DNA from: Neoechinorhynchus agilis | Taxonomy: Eukaryota; Acanthocephala | Length of the DNA: 64,000 bases | Reading direction: 5' to 3' | Assembly (NCBI GenBank): GCA_051530055.1 | Contig: CM121342.1 | Coordinates: 6,820,001 to 6,884,000 of the forward strand | Shown: positions 11,094 to 21,485 of the stretch, in pieces | How the letters are laid out: the number at the start of each line of letters is the position of its first letter | Numbering within the stretch: position 1 is the first letter of the stretch | Translations under genes and position numbers: made by a program | The notes under the pieces: model-generated | Seen by the model: the letters and a program-made list of their open reading frames with translations, nothing else | Told to the model about the DNA's origin: nothing | The model's database searches: none

Positions 11094-11640
11094 TTACCCA
11101 ATCAAGCACCAAGATGAAGAGGAAGGAGCCAATGTGTCGCCCTGCAAAACACCTGAAATGGTGGAAAAGTATTCTGTCAAATCGTCAGCTGTCTTGACGG
11201 CGGACCTTGTGTTTTTATATAATGCCATAACGGATGTGACAATGATTGGCGACACTCCATACTCCTTTAAGATACCGCCAATCATCGTTCGATTTACCGA
11301 ATCGAAAGCTCGACGGAGATCAACAAATACCAGCGTCACATTCGTTTGATGAATTCGTGCCTCCTCGAGGATCCCCCTCAAAGCCAATATGTGCTCTGTG
11401 GTGCCTCGACCTTTCCTGAAGCCGTTCTGTTCAATTCTTAGAAACGGTTCGAGGATTGGCTGAATTCGGCGTCTCAAAATGCTGCTGAAAAGTTTTGCCG
11501 TGTTGGACATCAAGGATATACCTCTGTAGTCCTCCACCTTTGTCGAGTAGCATTTCTTGGGGATCATTGTTAAATGCGCCGTTTGCCAAATTTGAGGTAT
11601 TGAACCACCATTCATTATCAAAAAAATCATACCGATTTTG
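11094..11640 (-). mobile_element. LINE reverse transcriptase fragment (RTE-like)
   Basis: A 178-codon minus-strand frame carries RT fingers/palm motifs in order: the WQTAHLTMIPK entry, DYRGISLMSNTAKLF, NGFRKGRGTTEHI, VFVDLRRAFDSVNR (motif A) and SGVLQGDTLAP (motif B). It stops before the YADD box. The 5' end adjoins the TBP-like gene with no gap, so the retrotransposon fragment replaced or interrupted the 3' end of that gene. The sequence is well kept, suggesting a fairly recent event. Confidence 0.7.
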
Positions 11641-12687
11641 AAATGCTGTTGTGGGAATCATATAAGCATCAATTGCCCTAATCGGGAATTCGCTTCCGTC
11701 AAACCTAACGTTCAAACATTGATCGATTTGTGGTAATTCAGAATAATAAGATCCATTATAAGAAGAATTCGTTTGTTGTATACTTGACGAATACTGACAG
11801 TCGGGATTTGATGGCACGTATCTTTGATCGAGTTGCGGAAACACTCCGTAGCTGGAATAAGATCGGGAACTTTTAAAATCCTTGGCTCGTGCAGTATTTC
11901 GTTGACGTTTTTGTTTTCTTTGATCGAGCGTATCTTTGTCCTTGCATTTAAATTTACTATAACTTTCAATATTTAACTGCTCACGGCCAGACAATCTACC
12001 AGAAAATCGGTCCAGTGAGGCGTATCTGTAATTCTCCGACTCCTGAATTTGATATCTTCGTTTTTGAGCCTTTCGCGCTGTTTTGATTGGCTTTGTGTTG
12101 TTTCTTGAACTCAAAAGTAATGGAATTGCTAACTCAAACTTTTCCCGAATTTCATGCACTCGTGAACCAGAAAGTTGAACGAATTCATTACCGTGCAGCG
12201 TCATTTTAACATCCGAGTGTTTGAATTTTATTTCAGCCGTTCTTCGTATTTCTGGCTCAAAGTCAACATATTCTATTGTCTCATTTATATTTGGGATCCT
12301 TTTTTCGTTAAAGTTCTCAACAACAGCTTCTAATTTTATACAAAAATCTAAATTTGTTTTCATTTGTACACATGTGAGCGAGTAATCGTGAAGAGGACCC
12401 GATTTACATTGTGACATTTGAATTAGAGATTCTACATGATGAGCAAAGTCCTCAACATCACTTTCCGAACCCTTCTGTACATTAAGAATCACTTTGCCAC
12501 TTGGAAATATACGAGCAGTTGCCCCGATGAGATTGCGTTCTTTATTGGTTATCGGCACTGTGTAGAGAATTGCGGGTCCACGTTGTATTTTTACGGACGG
12601 TATTGCACTTTTGATATCAACCAGGTTCAATTTGTTCATTTTAAATTTGGCACTGAAATTATAGACATGAAGGCCTTTGGTTGCCAT
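11431..12687 (-). CDS. TBP-like factor with long C-terminal tail, 3' end overwritten
   Basis: An ATG at 12687 opens 418 codons. Residues about 8-90 fit the first TBP saddle repeat (VYNFSAKFKMNKLNLVDIK; then ARIFPSGKVILN, aligned to the TBP ALIFSSGKMV strand). Residues about 105-195 fit the second repeat (YVDFEPEIRR, GNEFVQLSGSRVHEIREKF, aligned to SGKIVLTGAKVREEIYEAF). TBP and TRF proteins bend promoter DNA and recruit TFIIA and TFIIB. The conserved phenylalanines are mostly lost, so DNA binding may differ. A Lys/Arg-, Tyr- and Ser-rich tail of about 170 residues follows. From about 11635 downward the frame runs out of frame through the RTE-like fragment, so the last 65 residues or so are not original. 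An acceptor-like TTACTTTTAG ends 6 nt before the ATG. It could be a TRF2-like paralogue or a gene made inactive by the insertion. Confidence 0.6.
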   Translation of the reverse strand: MATKGLHVYNFSAKFKMNKLNLVDIKSAIPSVKIQRGPAILYTVPITNKERNLIGATARIFPSGKVILNVQKGSESDVEDFAHHVESLIQMSQCKSGPLHDYSLTCVQMKTNLDFCIKLEAVVENFNEKRIPNINETIEYVDFEPEIRRTAEIKFKHSDVKMTLHGNEFVQLSGSRVHEIREKFELAIPLLLSSRNNTKPIKTARKAQKRRYQIQESENYRYASLDRFSGRLSGREQLNIESYSKFKCKDKDTLDQRKQKRQRNTARAKDFKSSRSYSSYGVFPQLDQRYVPSNPDCQYSSSIQQTNSSYNGSYYSELPQIDQCLNVRFDGSEFPIRAIDAYMIPTTAFQNRYDFFDNEWWFNTSNLANGAFNNDPQEMLLDKGGGLQRYILDVQHGKTFQQHFETPNSANPRTVSKN

Positions 12688-12693
12688 TTTGTT

Positions 12694-12706
12694 CTAAAAG
12701 TAATTT
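12694..12706 (-). promoter_or_regulatory. Candidate trans-splice acceptor before TBP-like ATG
   Basis: Read on the minus strand the sequence is AATTACTTTTAG followed by AACAAA and the ATG. It could equally be the acceptor of an ordinary 5' UTR intron. Confidence 0.35.
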
Positions 12707-13430
12707 AAAAATCTATTAATTATATTTTATAGAATGTCGTGTTTTATTTTATAAGAAATAGGTATAAAAATTTGTTTCTTTAATAAATTCCATCTTTATA
12801 TTGGCAAAGAATAATGTACCATTTAAAAAAGGATTGCTCTACAGAAATAGCTTCATCTATATCATCTAAGGAAAATTCGGAATACTTCTTGAAAATATAT
12901 AAGGTGAGAAAAACTTGCGCAAAAGGAGCTTAGCTTATCAAAAATACATTTTCGGCACACATTATAATTAATCGTTCTATGAAACCCCTAATTTTTTTTA
13001 ATTGGTCAAATTTCTGAGATTTCAGCCAATAAGCGAATAAGAAACACGGTAAGAGGTAAGCATATTTTAGACTCATAAATGTTTAATTGCGTAGTGTTTG
13101 TAACCAAAATAATTTTATATGGACTTTCGATCATGCGATTTTAGGCATAGTTCCTTTCTATAAATAATCTCGATCATAACTTTTTGCGGAATGAAAATTT
13201 TAGTGATTTGGTTCAAAAATGTGGAAAAAAGTGTTTATTTGCGACAATACAAAAATCCGTGAATTTCCTGCACGCAAAAAACGTTCACAATATCAGATCA
13301 AAACTTTAAGAATTTCTTTACTTTCAAAGAATAAATTGAAGCCTTTTTTCAAAGGTTTTAACAATGTTTTCAACAAACAATTCACACGTTTAAGATATCC
13401 CAATTAAATAAATAAATTCGTGATTTCGCC
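12707..13430. other. Intergenic, no gene seen
   Basis: AT-rich sequence upstream of the TBP-like gene. Bases 13225-13280 match, in inverted orientation, a piece at 10975-11040 near the gag end of the gypsy-like fossil. I see no convincing coding frame. Confidence 0.5.
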
Positions 13431-13434
13431 TCAT

Positions 13435-13850
13435 TGTGCGCAGTATTTTTTCGAGCTGTCGATGCATAAAAGGGTCTCAATAACAGAATACCTACAATTG
13501 CTAACGAGCGTTACTAAGAACTTCAAACCAATTCTCCGATCCTTCACGTAAATATCCATTAAGTCAATATTCAAAATGGTAAACGATGCAATAAATCTTG
13601 GGATTATTGAAGTTCTTTAATATATTCTCGCTCAAGTGGACAACTAACTTTAGAATGCAGGGCGAGAAAGGCAAAAACTGAACTAATTGATCCAACAGAA
13701 CCCATAATTTTTGATGGCAGCGACAGTGAATTGGTTGCAATCATTCTGAAATTGACGCTGTTGGCCAGCAATATCTGTTTCGTCTTTTGGATTACTACTT
13801 TATATGCACTTCTCGCAAAGCCAAAGTACGTAATAATCATACAATTCAGA
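13435..13850 (+). pseudogene. Degraded N-terminal fragment of GATA-like gene
   Basis: The sequence follows the 5' part of the GATA-like family (compare 5380-5640): the ACAATTGCTAACGAG and TCCATTAAGTCAATATTCA stretches and the ATTATTGAAGTTCTT region. The family ATG is replaced by ATA and several stops follow. It is the most diverged copy in the window. Confidence 0.55.
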
Positions 13851-13856
13851 AATTTA

Positions 13857-14220
13857 TCTTATTCCACGGTCTGGTCTAGTCGAGCTCACCAATTCAGCGG
13901 CGACACGTGATCAAGACGAAGTATTTTTATTGTTGTACTCTACAATGGTCAAATATGCGTTGTCCTTCGTTCTGTTCGCCGGCACAAACTTCCTACGGTT
14001 GCACTTCTGGCACCCGAAAGAGGTCGTTCCGCAACGGCAGCGATGGGATGTACACATCGGTACCCAAGTCTGAGTGGTCACTGCAATCCTTACTGTCTCG
14101 TCGGAGTGTACCCACAGAAGCGATTGGGATAGCGTTGAGCCAAGCACCCGATTCTTCCATAGAGACTGTGGCCAGGTGAGTTCGATCCACCACGTCACGA
14201 GAATCTGAAATAAAAGAGTT
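13857..14220 (-). mobile_element. Composite relic: gypsy-like LTR edge plus RLE-type C-terminus
   Basis: This is the inverted equivalent of 60410-60800. The minus strand encodes DRTHLATVS, AWLNAIPIASVGTL and a Cys/His knuckle region matching the C-terminal part of the RLE-type family at 39.48-40.07 kb. The part near 13860-13930 resembles an LTR end followed by a tRNA-primed start. Broken. Confidence 0.5.
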
Positions 14221-14256
14221 ATGAACTTTCGTAACTAGGAGTGAACCTCAAAACCC

Positions 14257-14461
14257 TTAAGTATTCAAGAATGTCCGTTGGCTGCCACTTTTGGGTGTTC
14301 CTTAAGATTAAAACGCGTTCCCAGTTATTTACTAGAGTTCAAATTTGACCGTTAAGTATTCAAGAATGTCCGTTGGCTGCCACTTTTGGGTGTTCCTTAA
14401 GATTAAAACGCGTTCCCATTTATTTACTAGAGTTCAAATTTGACCGTTAAGTATTCGGGAG
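14257..14461 (+). repeat. 95-bp tandem repeat, two copies plus start of a third
   Basis: The unit starting TTAAGTATTCAAGAATG begins at 14257, 14352 and 14447. The first two copies are nearly identical; the third fades after about 15 bases. Confidence 0.85.
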
Positions 14462-14908
14462 TGCCAGTAAAAGTTACGTTTTTTTAATTTAGATCAACAT
14501 AAAAGAACAAGCATAAAGTATTTGTGTGCATTTGCATGTTTTGAGCGTGTTCGTGAGTGTTCGTTTGGATTAAAACGCGTTTGTGTATTCATGAGCGCCT
14601 CGATTTTCCAAGTTCAGCACAAATCTAAGCAGAAACCAAGTTGTTCTAAGATGCATTGGCACATTGATGAAAGTTATTCGTTCTATCAATGATAGCGACG
14701 TTCATTTTGCGCTGGAAATGCAATTAGTAGCTTTTTGTTTGTGGAATACGTTTTGTGGATATCTAAAATCAATTCACCACGAAGCAAGAACGTATTTTTT
14801 GCTGTTTGCTTAGTCTCACAGACAGATCACTCCTTTTTAGTTGCTATCGTTAGCTGATTGACCGGAAGCTTAAAAACAAAGATCGTGATTAGTTTGTGAA
14901 TTGAAATC
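14462..14908. other. Intergenic, no gene seen
   Basis: AT-rich sequence downstream of the NASP-like gene, presumably its 3' UTR and spacer. It contains repeats of GAGTGTTCGTTTGG-like words but no supported coding frame. Confidence 0.5.
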
Positions 14909-15832
14909 TCAAACCTTTTTGATCCGTGCAGTCAAATCAGTAATAGTTTTGCTTGCTTCTTCTTTGCTCATATTACTTAAGGTTTTCCCTTCGGCAGATA
15001 ATTTCTTTAAGTAATCTTGAATGCCTGCATCCGATGCCATTTTGATATCCAAAATCTGTTTAGAACGTTAGAAAATAAGCTCGGAACGGAAACTAACCCT
15101 TCCTTCAACGTCAGACTTCAATTCCTTCAAATCCTCTATCGATTCTTCATCGACTATTTTAGCGATTTGAGCATCTAAACAAGTGACGCACAAAGTCAAA
15201 GCTTCAATGGCATCCGCGTGTTTCTCCAGGTTGTCCAATGTGATTCCAAGGAAATAATAGCTTTCGGCTCGAAGTCTGTTTACATCCTCAGCTTGACATT
15301 GAGATAAAATTTGCACACTTTCCCTACAACAGGCTACGGCGTCTTCGAATGCGTCCAGCTCTTGAAGAATTTCAGATTTTCTGAGAAGACAATCAGACTT
15401 TGCAATTTCAACTTCAATTACATCATTATGACACTTGACCATTTTGGATGCTGCGTCGCATATTTTTAAACATAGTTCGTAGATGGTGAGTGCCAGTTTT
15501 AAATTCGATTCCTCATCGTCTTCTTCGTCTATGTCATCGTCTTCTTCCTGTTGTTTCTCGTCCTGAAGTTCCGTTTCGCCATTCCGAGCCTCAGTGGGTA
15601 AAGATTTGAGGACTTCGTTTTCCTTTCGACCCAAAGCTAACAGCGAACTCCCATAGAGCATTAGAGCTCTTAGGCAATTTGGACTAATTTCACCATGGAT
15701 TTTGCATAGGATTTCACAGGCCTTTGCTAGTTCATTGCACGCAGATTCAAGCTCACATTCCTCGAGATACTTTTCACCTTTTGATAGACGCTCAGTAGCT
15801 TCAGTCATTAGATCGATATTGTCCGGATTCAT
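14909..15832 (-). CDS. NASP: NASP/Sim3/Hif1-family histone chaperone
   Basis: Exon 15098-15832 and exon 14909-15055 are joined by a 42-nt intron (15056-15097, GTTAGT...CAG, phase 0). The ATG at 15832 gives MNPDNIDLMTEATERL, then TPR-type helices. A strongly acidic loop (EEDDDIDEEDDEES) interrupts the repeats, as is usual in this family. A SHNi-TPR-type helix pair (AESYYFLGITLDNLEKHADAIEAL) follows near the C-terminus. The family binds free histone H3 through the TPR groove and acidic segment and keeps soluble H3-H4 pools in the nucleus. The second exon adds a small tail, MASDAGIQDYLKKLSAEG..., ending at TGA 14909-14911. SEC63 ends only 59 nt upstream on the same strand and TTTTTTAG lies 2 nt before the ATG, which fits a downstream operon gene. 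Confidence 0.75.
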
Positions 15833-15834
15833 TT

Positions 15835-15845
15835 CTAAAAAATGA
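15835..15845 (-). promoter_or_regulatory. Candidate trans-splice acceptor before NASP-like ATG
   Basis: On the minus strand TTTTTTAG is followed by AA and then the ATG. It lies in the 59-nt gap after the SEC63 stop, too short for a normal promoter, so trans-splicing of a polycistronic transcript is a reasonable inference. Confidence 0.45.
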
Positions 15846-15891
15846 GAGAAAAACAAATGTGTCAGATGCGCTTTTAAAACACTCATTACGA

Positions 15892-17939
15892 TCAATCGTC
15901 TTCGGATTCTGTTGTATACAACAAATCATCATCATCATCACCGTCAATATCACTCATCTCCTCTTCCTCCTCCTCCTCCTCGTCTATTTCACTGATTTGC
16001 TCTTCTTCATCCTTAACATCTTCACATAGACCAATCTTAAAACTCTCATTTCGATCGAGTCCAACATACGAATCGGAACGGATCACAATATCGAGTGCAA
16101 CGTGGACCACTTTTCCACCACCACCAACCGATATCATTGGCGCACGAAATCGCACTTCAATCGGATTCAAAGTGTCATCGGCGACGTAGTAAACTGGACT
16201 TAATAGTTCATGAGTACGCTTATTGAGCACATAAATCCACCATGATTCTTTTTTACGAGCTGGATAAAGTGGACAAAACACTTCTTGTGACAAAGGAAGT
16301 CCTTCTTTATTGTCTTCATTTGATCCAAGTGAGTATCGAACCAATTGAACACTCATTGAAACCGATGAACCAGGTCGTACAAGATCGAATTTTCCGTCCA
16401 CTCTAATTTCCAATCGAGGCATAGCGTTCAATACACGCATAAGTGTATCGTATTCATCGTCGTTGATCAAACACCGGGACGTCCCGCAATGTAACAGTTT
16501 ACATGAACAAATTGAATGTCACTAAGAAGATCACTCAATTCGTTCATTACGTCTGACTGAATCTTCCATTTTGGCGAGAGAATCTAATTCGACATCTTTA
16601 ATAACTTGTAGATTTCTAGGACTTAAACGTGTTCCTATAAATGGAAGTTGTAGACACGAAATAGGTCTTTTAAGCGACTGAACAATCAATGCACTCATTT
16701 TCATTATATTTTCGATCGTTTCAACTTTGGTCATACTTCGTGCAGGCAATTGTCCGACTTGAACAAGCAAATTTACATTAGCGGCTACCTGAACGAGTTC
16801 GGCGATTAAAAACGGAGCCATTCGTACCATATATCGTTGTTCAGAACACAAATTACCATTTACTCTACTCATATCAATTCGATTAACATGAGCTAATATG
16901 AGTGTTCGGCATTTGATGCTATACGGAGCACAAAAAGGAATCTCTCGACAACGTTCACTTACACCACCTAATACGCATGAACTAATCGATGAGAGATCAG
17001 TGATTAGACGAGGAATGTCTTCGTTATCAGAAGGTCTTTCTCTCACTTCACCACGGGAAAACTCATCTTGATACTCCGTGGATCCACTCAAAAGCATAAA
17101 AGCTCGTTGAATGTTCATTGAAGGAGATCGAATCACAAAAGCCCAATAGAGACGACTTGTTCCAAGCAGAATGCCGCCTGCGTCCACGGCGTAACGACCG
17201 CTTCGGTACCACCATAAACCAACTCCAACCGGTAAACAAATGATCAAAACCACGACATAAGCGGCAAGGACAAATGCAGAATATCGTTCGTCTATAAGCC
17301 ATTTCGGAAGAGCTATACCGAATCGTACAACTCCAGGGCCGTCAGGGTTGCCATACTTTTTCCAATTGTACCGGGTAACATTGTCCGTTATAGCATGAGT
17401 TTTTAATGTTTTGAGAGCTCGAAACATAAAGTTCATGCAATTAGAGCCTTATAGGCAAGTGACACTTTTCGGAAAACTTCTTCATCTCCGCCACGATCCG
17501 GATGATGTAATTTGGCCATTTTCCTGTAAGCCGTCTTAATCTCACCATCAGTAGCTGCGGGATCGATTTCCAATATAGAATACGGATCGTAAGCTCCATT
17601 GCCGGTACCAGATCGACTACCTGCTCTAAACGCACAATAAACAAGCGAGGCGAACATTATCCAAGCGATCGCGACTACAATACTCCGTACGCGATTCCTG
17701 AATCGATGCTTACGTCCAAAATCTCGATTTAAAATCCGTGATTTTATCGCAAGAGGTTCGTATTGATCGTGGAGATTTGGGTGAAACGACGACGACGACG
17801 AATCACCGTCATCTTGATTAGACAAACGAATTGGCCATAGAAAATAAGTGAGAGGTAGTATCAAAATGGAATAAAGTCCAACAATGAAATAAAGAAACTT
17901 ATCGCCAGTTTCGTCGTACTCAAACTCTAATTTTGCCAT
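15892..17939 (-). CDS. SEC63: SEC63-like ER translocon J-protein
   Basis: The ATG at 17939 gives MAKLEFEYDETGDKFLYFIV, very close to the animal SEC63 start. Visible in order: TM1 (residues about 15-36), TM2 (about 86-104) and a luminal J domain (about 117-166) with HPD at 146-148 that recruits BiP. The NWKKYGNPDGPG motif follows, then TM3 (AFVLAAYVVVLIICLPVGV), the Brl/Sec63 helical region and the Ig-like domain. An acidic C-terminal tail ends in TTESEDD (TGA 15892-15894) and would bind Sec62. Three open blocks (about 17939-17447, 17395-16540 and 16463-15892) are free of stops, but the two gaps between them show no clear GT...AG intron. It diverges from RSF1 and precedes NASP. Confidence 0.85.
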
Positions 17940-18451
17940 TTTAATGAAAACGATTTGGTGAGCAAGATATTCCAAAGGGTGTAACAATCAAATTCTTCCG
18001 TAGCATCGATGATCATCATACAATGTGACATGAAATGTATTGAAAATCGCAATACGTTCATCTCGTCAAGGTCCTCTTTTTTTTCGTTTCAATTGCGGCC
18101 ATAATCGATTTTTAGCCGTTAAGGAGTCATTGAGAATTGTTCGCAGAAAACACACACAATCTCGATCGTCCCATGTCGATTCGAATTTCAAATGTCTACA
18201 CGAAAGAATCGCACATGTATTTTTTTGAGATTGGTGCCATTGAAGGTGTGTGTAGCCAACAAAAAAATGGTCGATAATTTTTGTCGCCATTCTGATCCAG
18301 TTTTCATTTGTGTTTCAAGCTTTTCTTTCGGTTCGTAGACATTTGCGTTCGTCATATGATGTGGATTCGACTAAGAAGTCCACGTCTCTCTCTCTCTAAA
18401 TTTTTCCCGTTTAATCGTAGTTCGCCAGAGAAAAACAAACGCTTTTTCTAG
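17940..18451. promoter_or_regulatory. Shared divergent promoter region of SEC63 and RSF1-like genes
   Basis: The two start codons face away from each other across 512 bases. No coding frame is supported. A short CT run (TCTCTCTCTCTC) lies near 18388-18399, close to the RSF1 side. Confidence 0.5.
18442..18451 (+). promoter_or_regulatory. Candidate trans-splice acceptor joined to RSF1 ATG
   Basis: CTTTTTCTAG ends at 18451 and the start codon begins at 18452, so an acceptor here would leave no 5' UTR of its own. Such spacing is common for spliced-leader acceptors. Confidence 0.45.
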
Positions 18452-21400
18452 ATGACTGGCGGCAGGTACGATATATTGACGGATAAAAACTACCCGGTTG
18501 TGCTGTCGTTCATGGCCGTATTCGGACCACAAATGGAACTACCGTCGTTTCCATTCGAACTTTTGGAATCTACGCTAGTTGATTGCAGTGATGACGGTAA
18601 GCATTTTTCCATGGCTGTGTTATCGTTTACAATTCTAATTTTGAATTGTTTGCGTCATTTTTGTTGTAAAATGTTCGAAATTCTTTCGTGTCTGTCCACG
18701 TCACATGTTCGGTGTTGTGACGTCATATAGATTTTATTATTTTATCCAATTAAATTATCAAAAAATTAAGACATGCGCCTGGAAAATCAATCAGCGATCT
18801 ACGCTTAAATCCCAACAAAAATGGTAAATTTTGTTGCGCCATTTAAAAAATACCTTTTTTTAATACACTAATTTATTAATTGTTCTGGCGCAATTTTACT
18901 CTTATCCTCCACGCGATATTGATTTTTTGTTTGAAAGTTAACAAAATCAATTAATATCTCGCTTTAAGGGAGGTCAAGAGTAAAGTTACGCCCGGACAAT
19001 TAATAATTTCATTCTCCCTGCCCCGATTATCTTCGGAGGAAAAGATACTTTCAACACTAACGTCGCAAGCATTTGCAAACAATATTAAATCTTGAGGAAA
19101 TCTCGGAATTATCCGACGTGAAATATCGGCAATAAATCGATGAATTTAAATCCCTGGTATTCATAACCACCAAAAGAAAACATTAATTTATTCTAAAGAT
19201 TCGATCGAGTTTTTCCTTCGAGGGGTTCAGTTCATTTTATCCATATACGGCAAGGTTTTCCCTCCTCGAGATTTATTTACATGCAAATTTTCGAGGCCTT
19301 AACCTAATTATGGAGCATTATTTACAAGGAGGTTGTGGCTTCGAAAATTTGCATATAAATAAATCTCGAGGAGGGAAAAACTCGCCGTATAGAGAAAATA
19401 TTCTATAGATGTTCATCGTTTTCACTTTTTCATAGCGACTTATCAAATAATTGATTTATTTGATAACTCGCCATGAAAAAGAGAAAACGCTAATTTATCG
19501 ATCGATATTTCACGTCGGATAATTTTCGAGATAAAAGTAAAAATTCTAAAGCTGTTTTTCGCTAACGATCTCTCTTGCGAAAATGTCGGTATTATCCGAC
19601 GTGAAATATTGGAAATAAATCGATGAATTTTTGAATATCCCCGATGAGGGGTAGTGGTAACAAAACTAAGAAAAAAGAAATTAATTTAATCTTCAAACAA
19701 TTGATTTTTGCCCAACTTTTTATAAAGGTCGCGGCGTTCACCGTCTCTTGGACTATCACTACAAGTTGCTCAGAGGTCTCAATCCGCACTATCGAAATCT
19801 TAACATTTCGACTATACCTCGTGCTTTATGCCGATTCCTGCCATCGGCACTTGCTACCAAACTAGAGGAAACCGACTATTCACAGCTCGAGCCAAATGAC
19901 AGACTTAAGATTCTATTGACCATGCTCGAGCTACAGCTGGATCAAAACGCTAAAATGAGGCAATTGCTCACAACCAGTGATCTCGGGGGACTAAGACCGA
20001 TGCCTGCTGGACGCGCGATTGACGGTCGAAAGTATTGGATATTTACGGATTCTGAATGCACCGTAGCTGAGTTGATGGCTTTTGGGTTTTCATGGGCGTC
20101 CGCGGTCATCAACTTTGATAAGAGTGTACGTCGAAGAGTCCAGCGGGATTCGTTTATTAGTGAAGGAAATCGATGGTCTCAAACCTGAATTGGAGTGTTT
20201 GTACAAACAAATCAGACATCGGTATCCTGATTTCGAATGCCCCCTCCCTGATGGAATGAAGATCAATATTAGCCCAGAGGATGAAGCGTTTTTTACTGTT
20301 CAATCTCTCGTAGATCAGGTATCATATAGGTATCCATTGAGCTTATCAGACATGAAAAAGAACCAAGGTCGTCGAAGTAAAAGATTCGATGCAGTGAACG
20401 GACTTCGGTCCCGTAACGAGACTTGTTGCCTGTGTGGCCACTATGGTCTTTTGGTTTTATGTGATGGCTGCGACTACGGTTGGCATGCTGAATGTCTCGA
20501 AATGGCTAATGTCCCCGACGGTGATTGGTACTGTGATTGGTGTGAACAGCAGAGACTTTGTATAAAACTTTCAAATACTCTATGTGACCTTCATGTACGA
20601 AAGAGCGCCCGTGAGGCTTCTAAGTTAGCCCATGAACGCAAAAGACTGGATCGACTGGCAAATGTGAGTCAAAACCTCGATAGTCTCCTTAGAGAGACTG
20701 AGACTAAAGCAGCCAGACAACATAAGACACCTTCAAAACGTCGTCCCTTCCGGCGTTCTGCGAATGGACAAACTCCGAAAAGACGAAGGAGTCGAACTCT
20801 TCTAAATGATGCCGAGGTTGAGTATTTGGATCCACGAAGTAGGCGGAAAAAAGAGGTGAGATATACTTTTGAACAGTATGACGAGGCTATTAAAGAAGCT
20901 GTTGGCGACGATGAAGAGGAAGGGAATGACACGGCTGACGCCGGTGATGATGGTGAATGGGACGCTGGAAGTGAACAAGGTTCATCCGTGAGTGCTGGAG
21001 AATATGCAAATGAAGATCTATCGTCTGGTACAAGTTCAGTTCCAGAAAGCGATTGGTCTGATGCTTCGAATAATGGACGTAATCGTGTTGCTGTTAGCGC
21101 ACGAAGGTCTGCAAGGATCGCCTCAAAACCTTCAAGGAACGTCTATATCGAAGATGATAGTACATCGTCGGATGAACGAGTTGTTCAATCGTCTTCGCCG
21201 GTGAGACGAACGATCACGCGTGCATTTGTTCCTTCATCCAACGATGACGAAGACGACAGAGAACCTGTAGCGAAGAAAAGCACCGCTTCTGATATTGCGT
21301 GGCAGAGACGTGTTCAATTATTAGATCTTCAACGATCACGACAGACTTCTCAAATGAAAGTCAATAAGCCAGAACGGACAAGCAGATCACCACCAACCAT

Positions 21401-21485
21401 GGACGACGAATCGGGCGAAGTTGAGGGTTTCCTAATTCGAGATATCCTTAAACGCGATGGAGTTGAGGGAGTGGATCAACAGTAG
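18452..21485 (+). CDS. RSF1: RSF1-like PHD-finger chromatin remodelling subunit
   Basis: Exons 18452-18596, 19728-20070 and 20123-21485 join in frame. Intron 1 (18597-19727, GTAAGC...AAAG) has phase 1 and intron 2 (20071-20122, 52 nt, GTTGAT...AAG) phase 2. The N-terminus (VVLSFMAVFGPQMELPSFPFELLE) and the segment DGRKYWIFTDSE ... VYVEESSGIRLL match the WHIM/DDT-like part of RSF1. Exon 3 holds one PHD finger (CCLCGHYGLLVLCDGCDYGWHAECL ... WYCDWC) at about 20428-20555, which in RSF1 reads the histone H3 tail. Basic and long acidic Ser-rich regions follow. RSF1 pairs with the ISWI ATPase SNF2H to space nucleosomes. At about 617 residues it is much shorter than vertebrate RSF1. Confidence 0.8.
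18880..19010. repeat. Foldback repeat in RSF1 intron 1, first
   Basis: Arms of about 55 bases are imperfect inverted copies: TTATTAATTGTTCTGGCGCAA ... near 18882-18930 against CCCGGACAATTAATAATTT near 18990-19008. They include matching ACTCTTATCCTCC / GGAGGTCAAGAGT cores. No coding frame. Probably a MITE-like insertion. Confidence 0.6.
19105..19635. repeat. Nested foldback cluster in RSF1 intron 1
   Basis: Outer arms carry TTATCCGACGTGAAATATCG near 19110-19128 and its inverse near 19501-19522. A third copy, direct to the first, lies at 19593-19612. Inside are two further hairpins: 19252-19390, with CCCTCCTCGAGATTTATTTA facing its complement, and 19417-19490, with TTTTCACTTTTTCAT facing ATGAAAAAGAGAAAA. 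Together they occupy about half of the intron. Confidence 0.7.

Noticed and set aside
14257-14461. Short repeats considered as a CRISPR-like array
   Set aside because: Two adjacent 95-bp copies with no spacers; eukaryotic context; an ordinary tandem duplication.
20071-20122. Frame change inside RSF1 taken at first for a frameshift
   Set aside because: A 52-nt GT-AG intron in phase 2 restores the expected sequence, so it is normal splicing.
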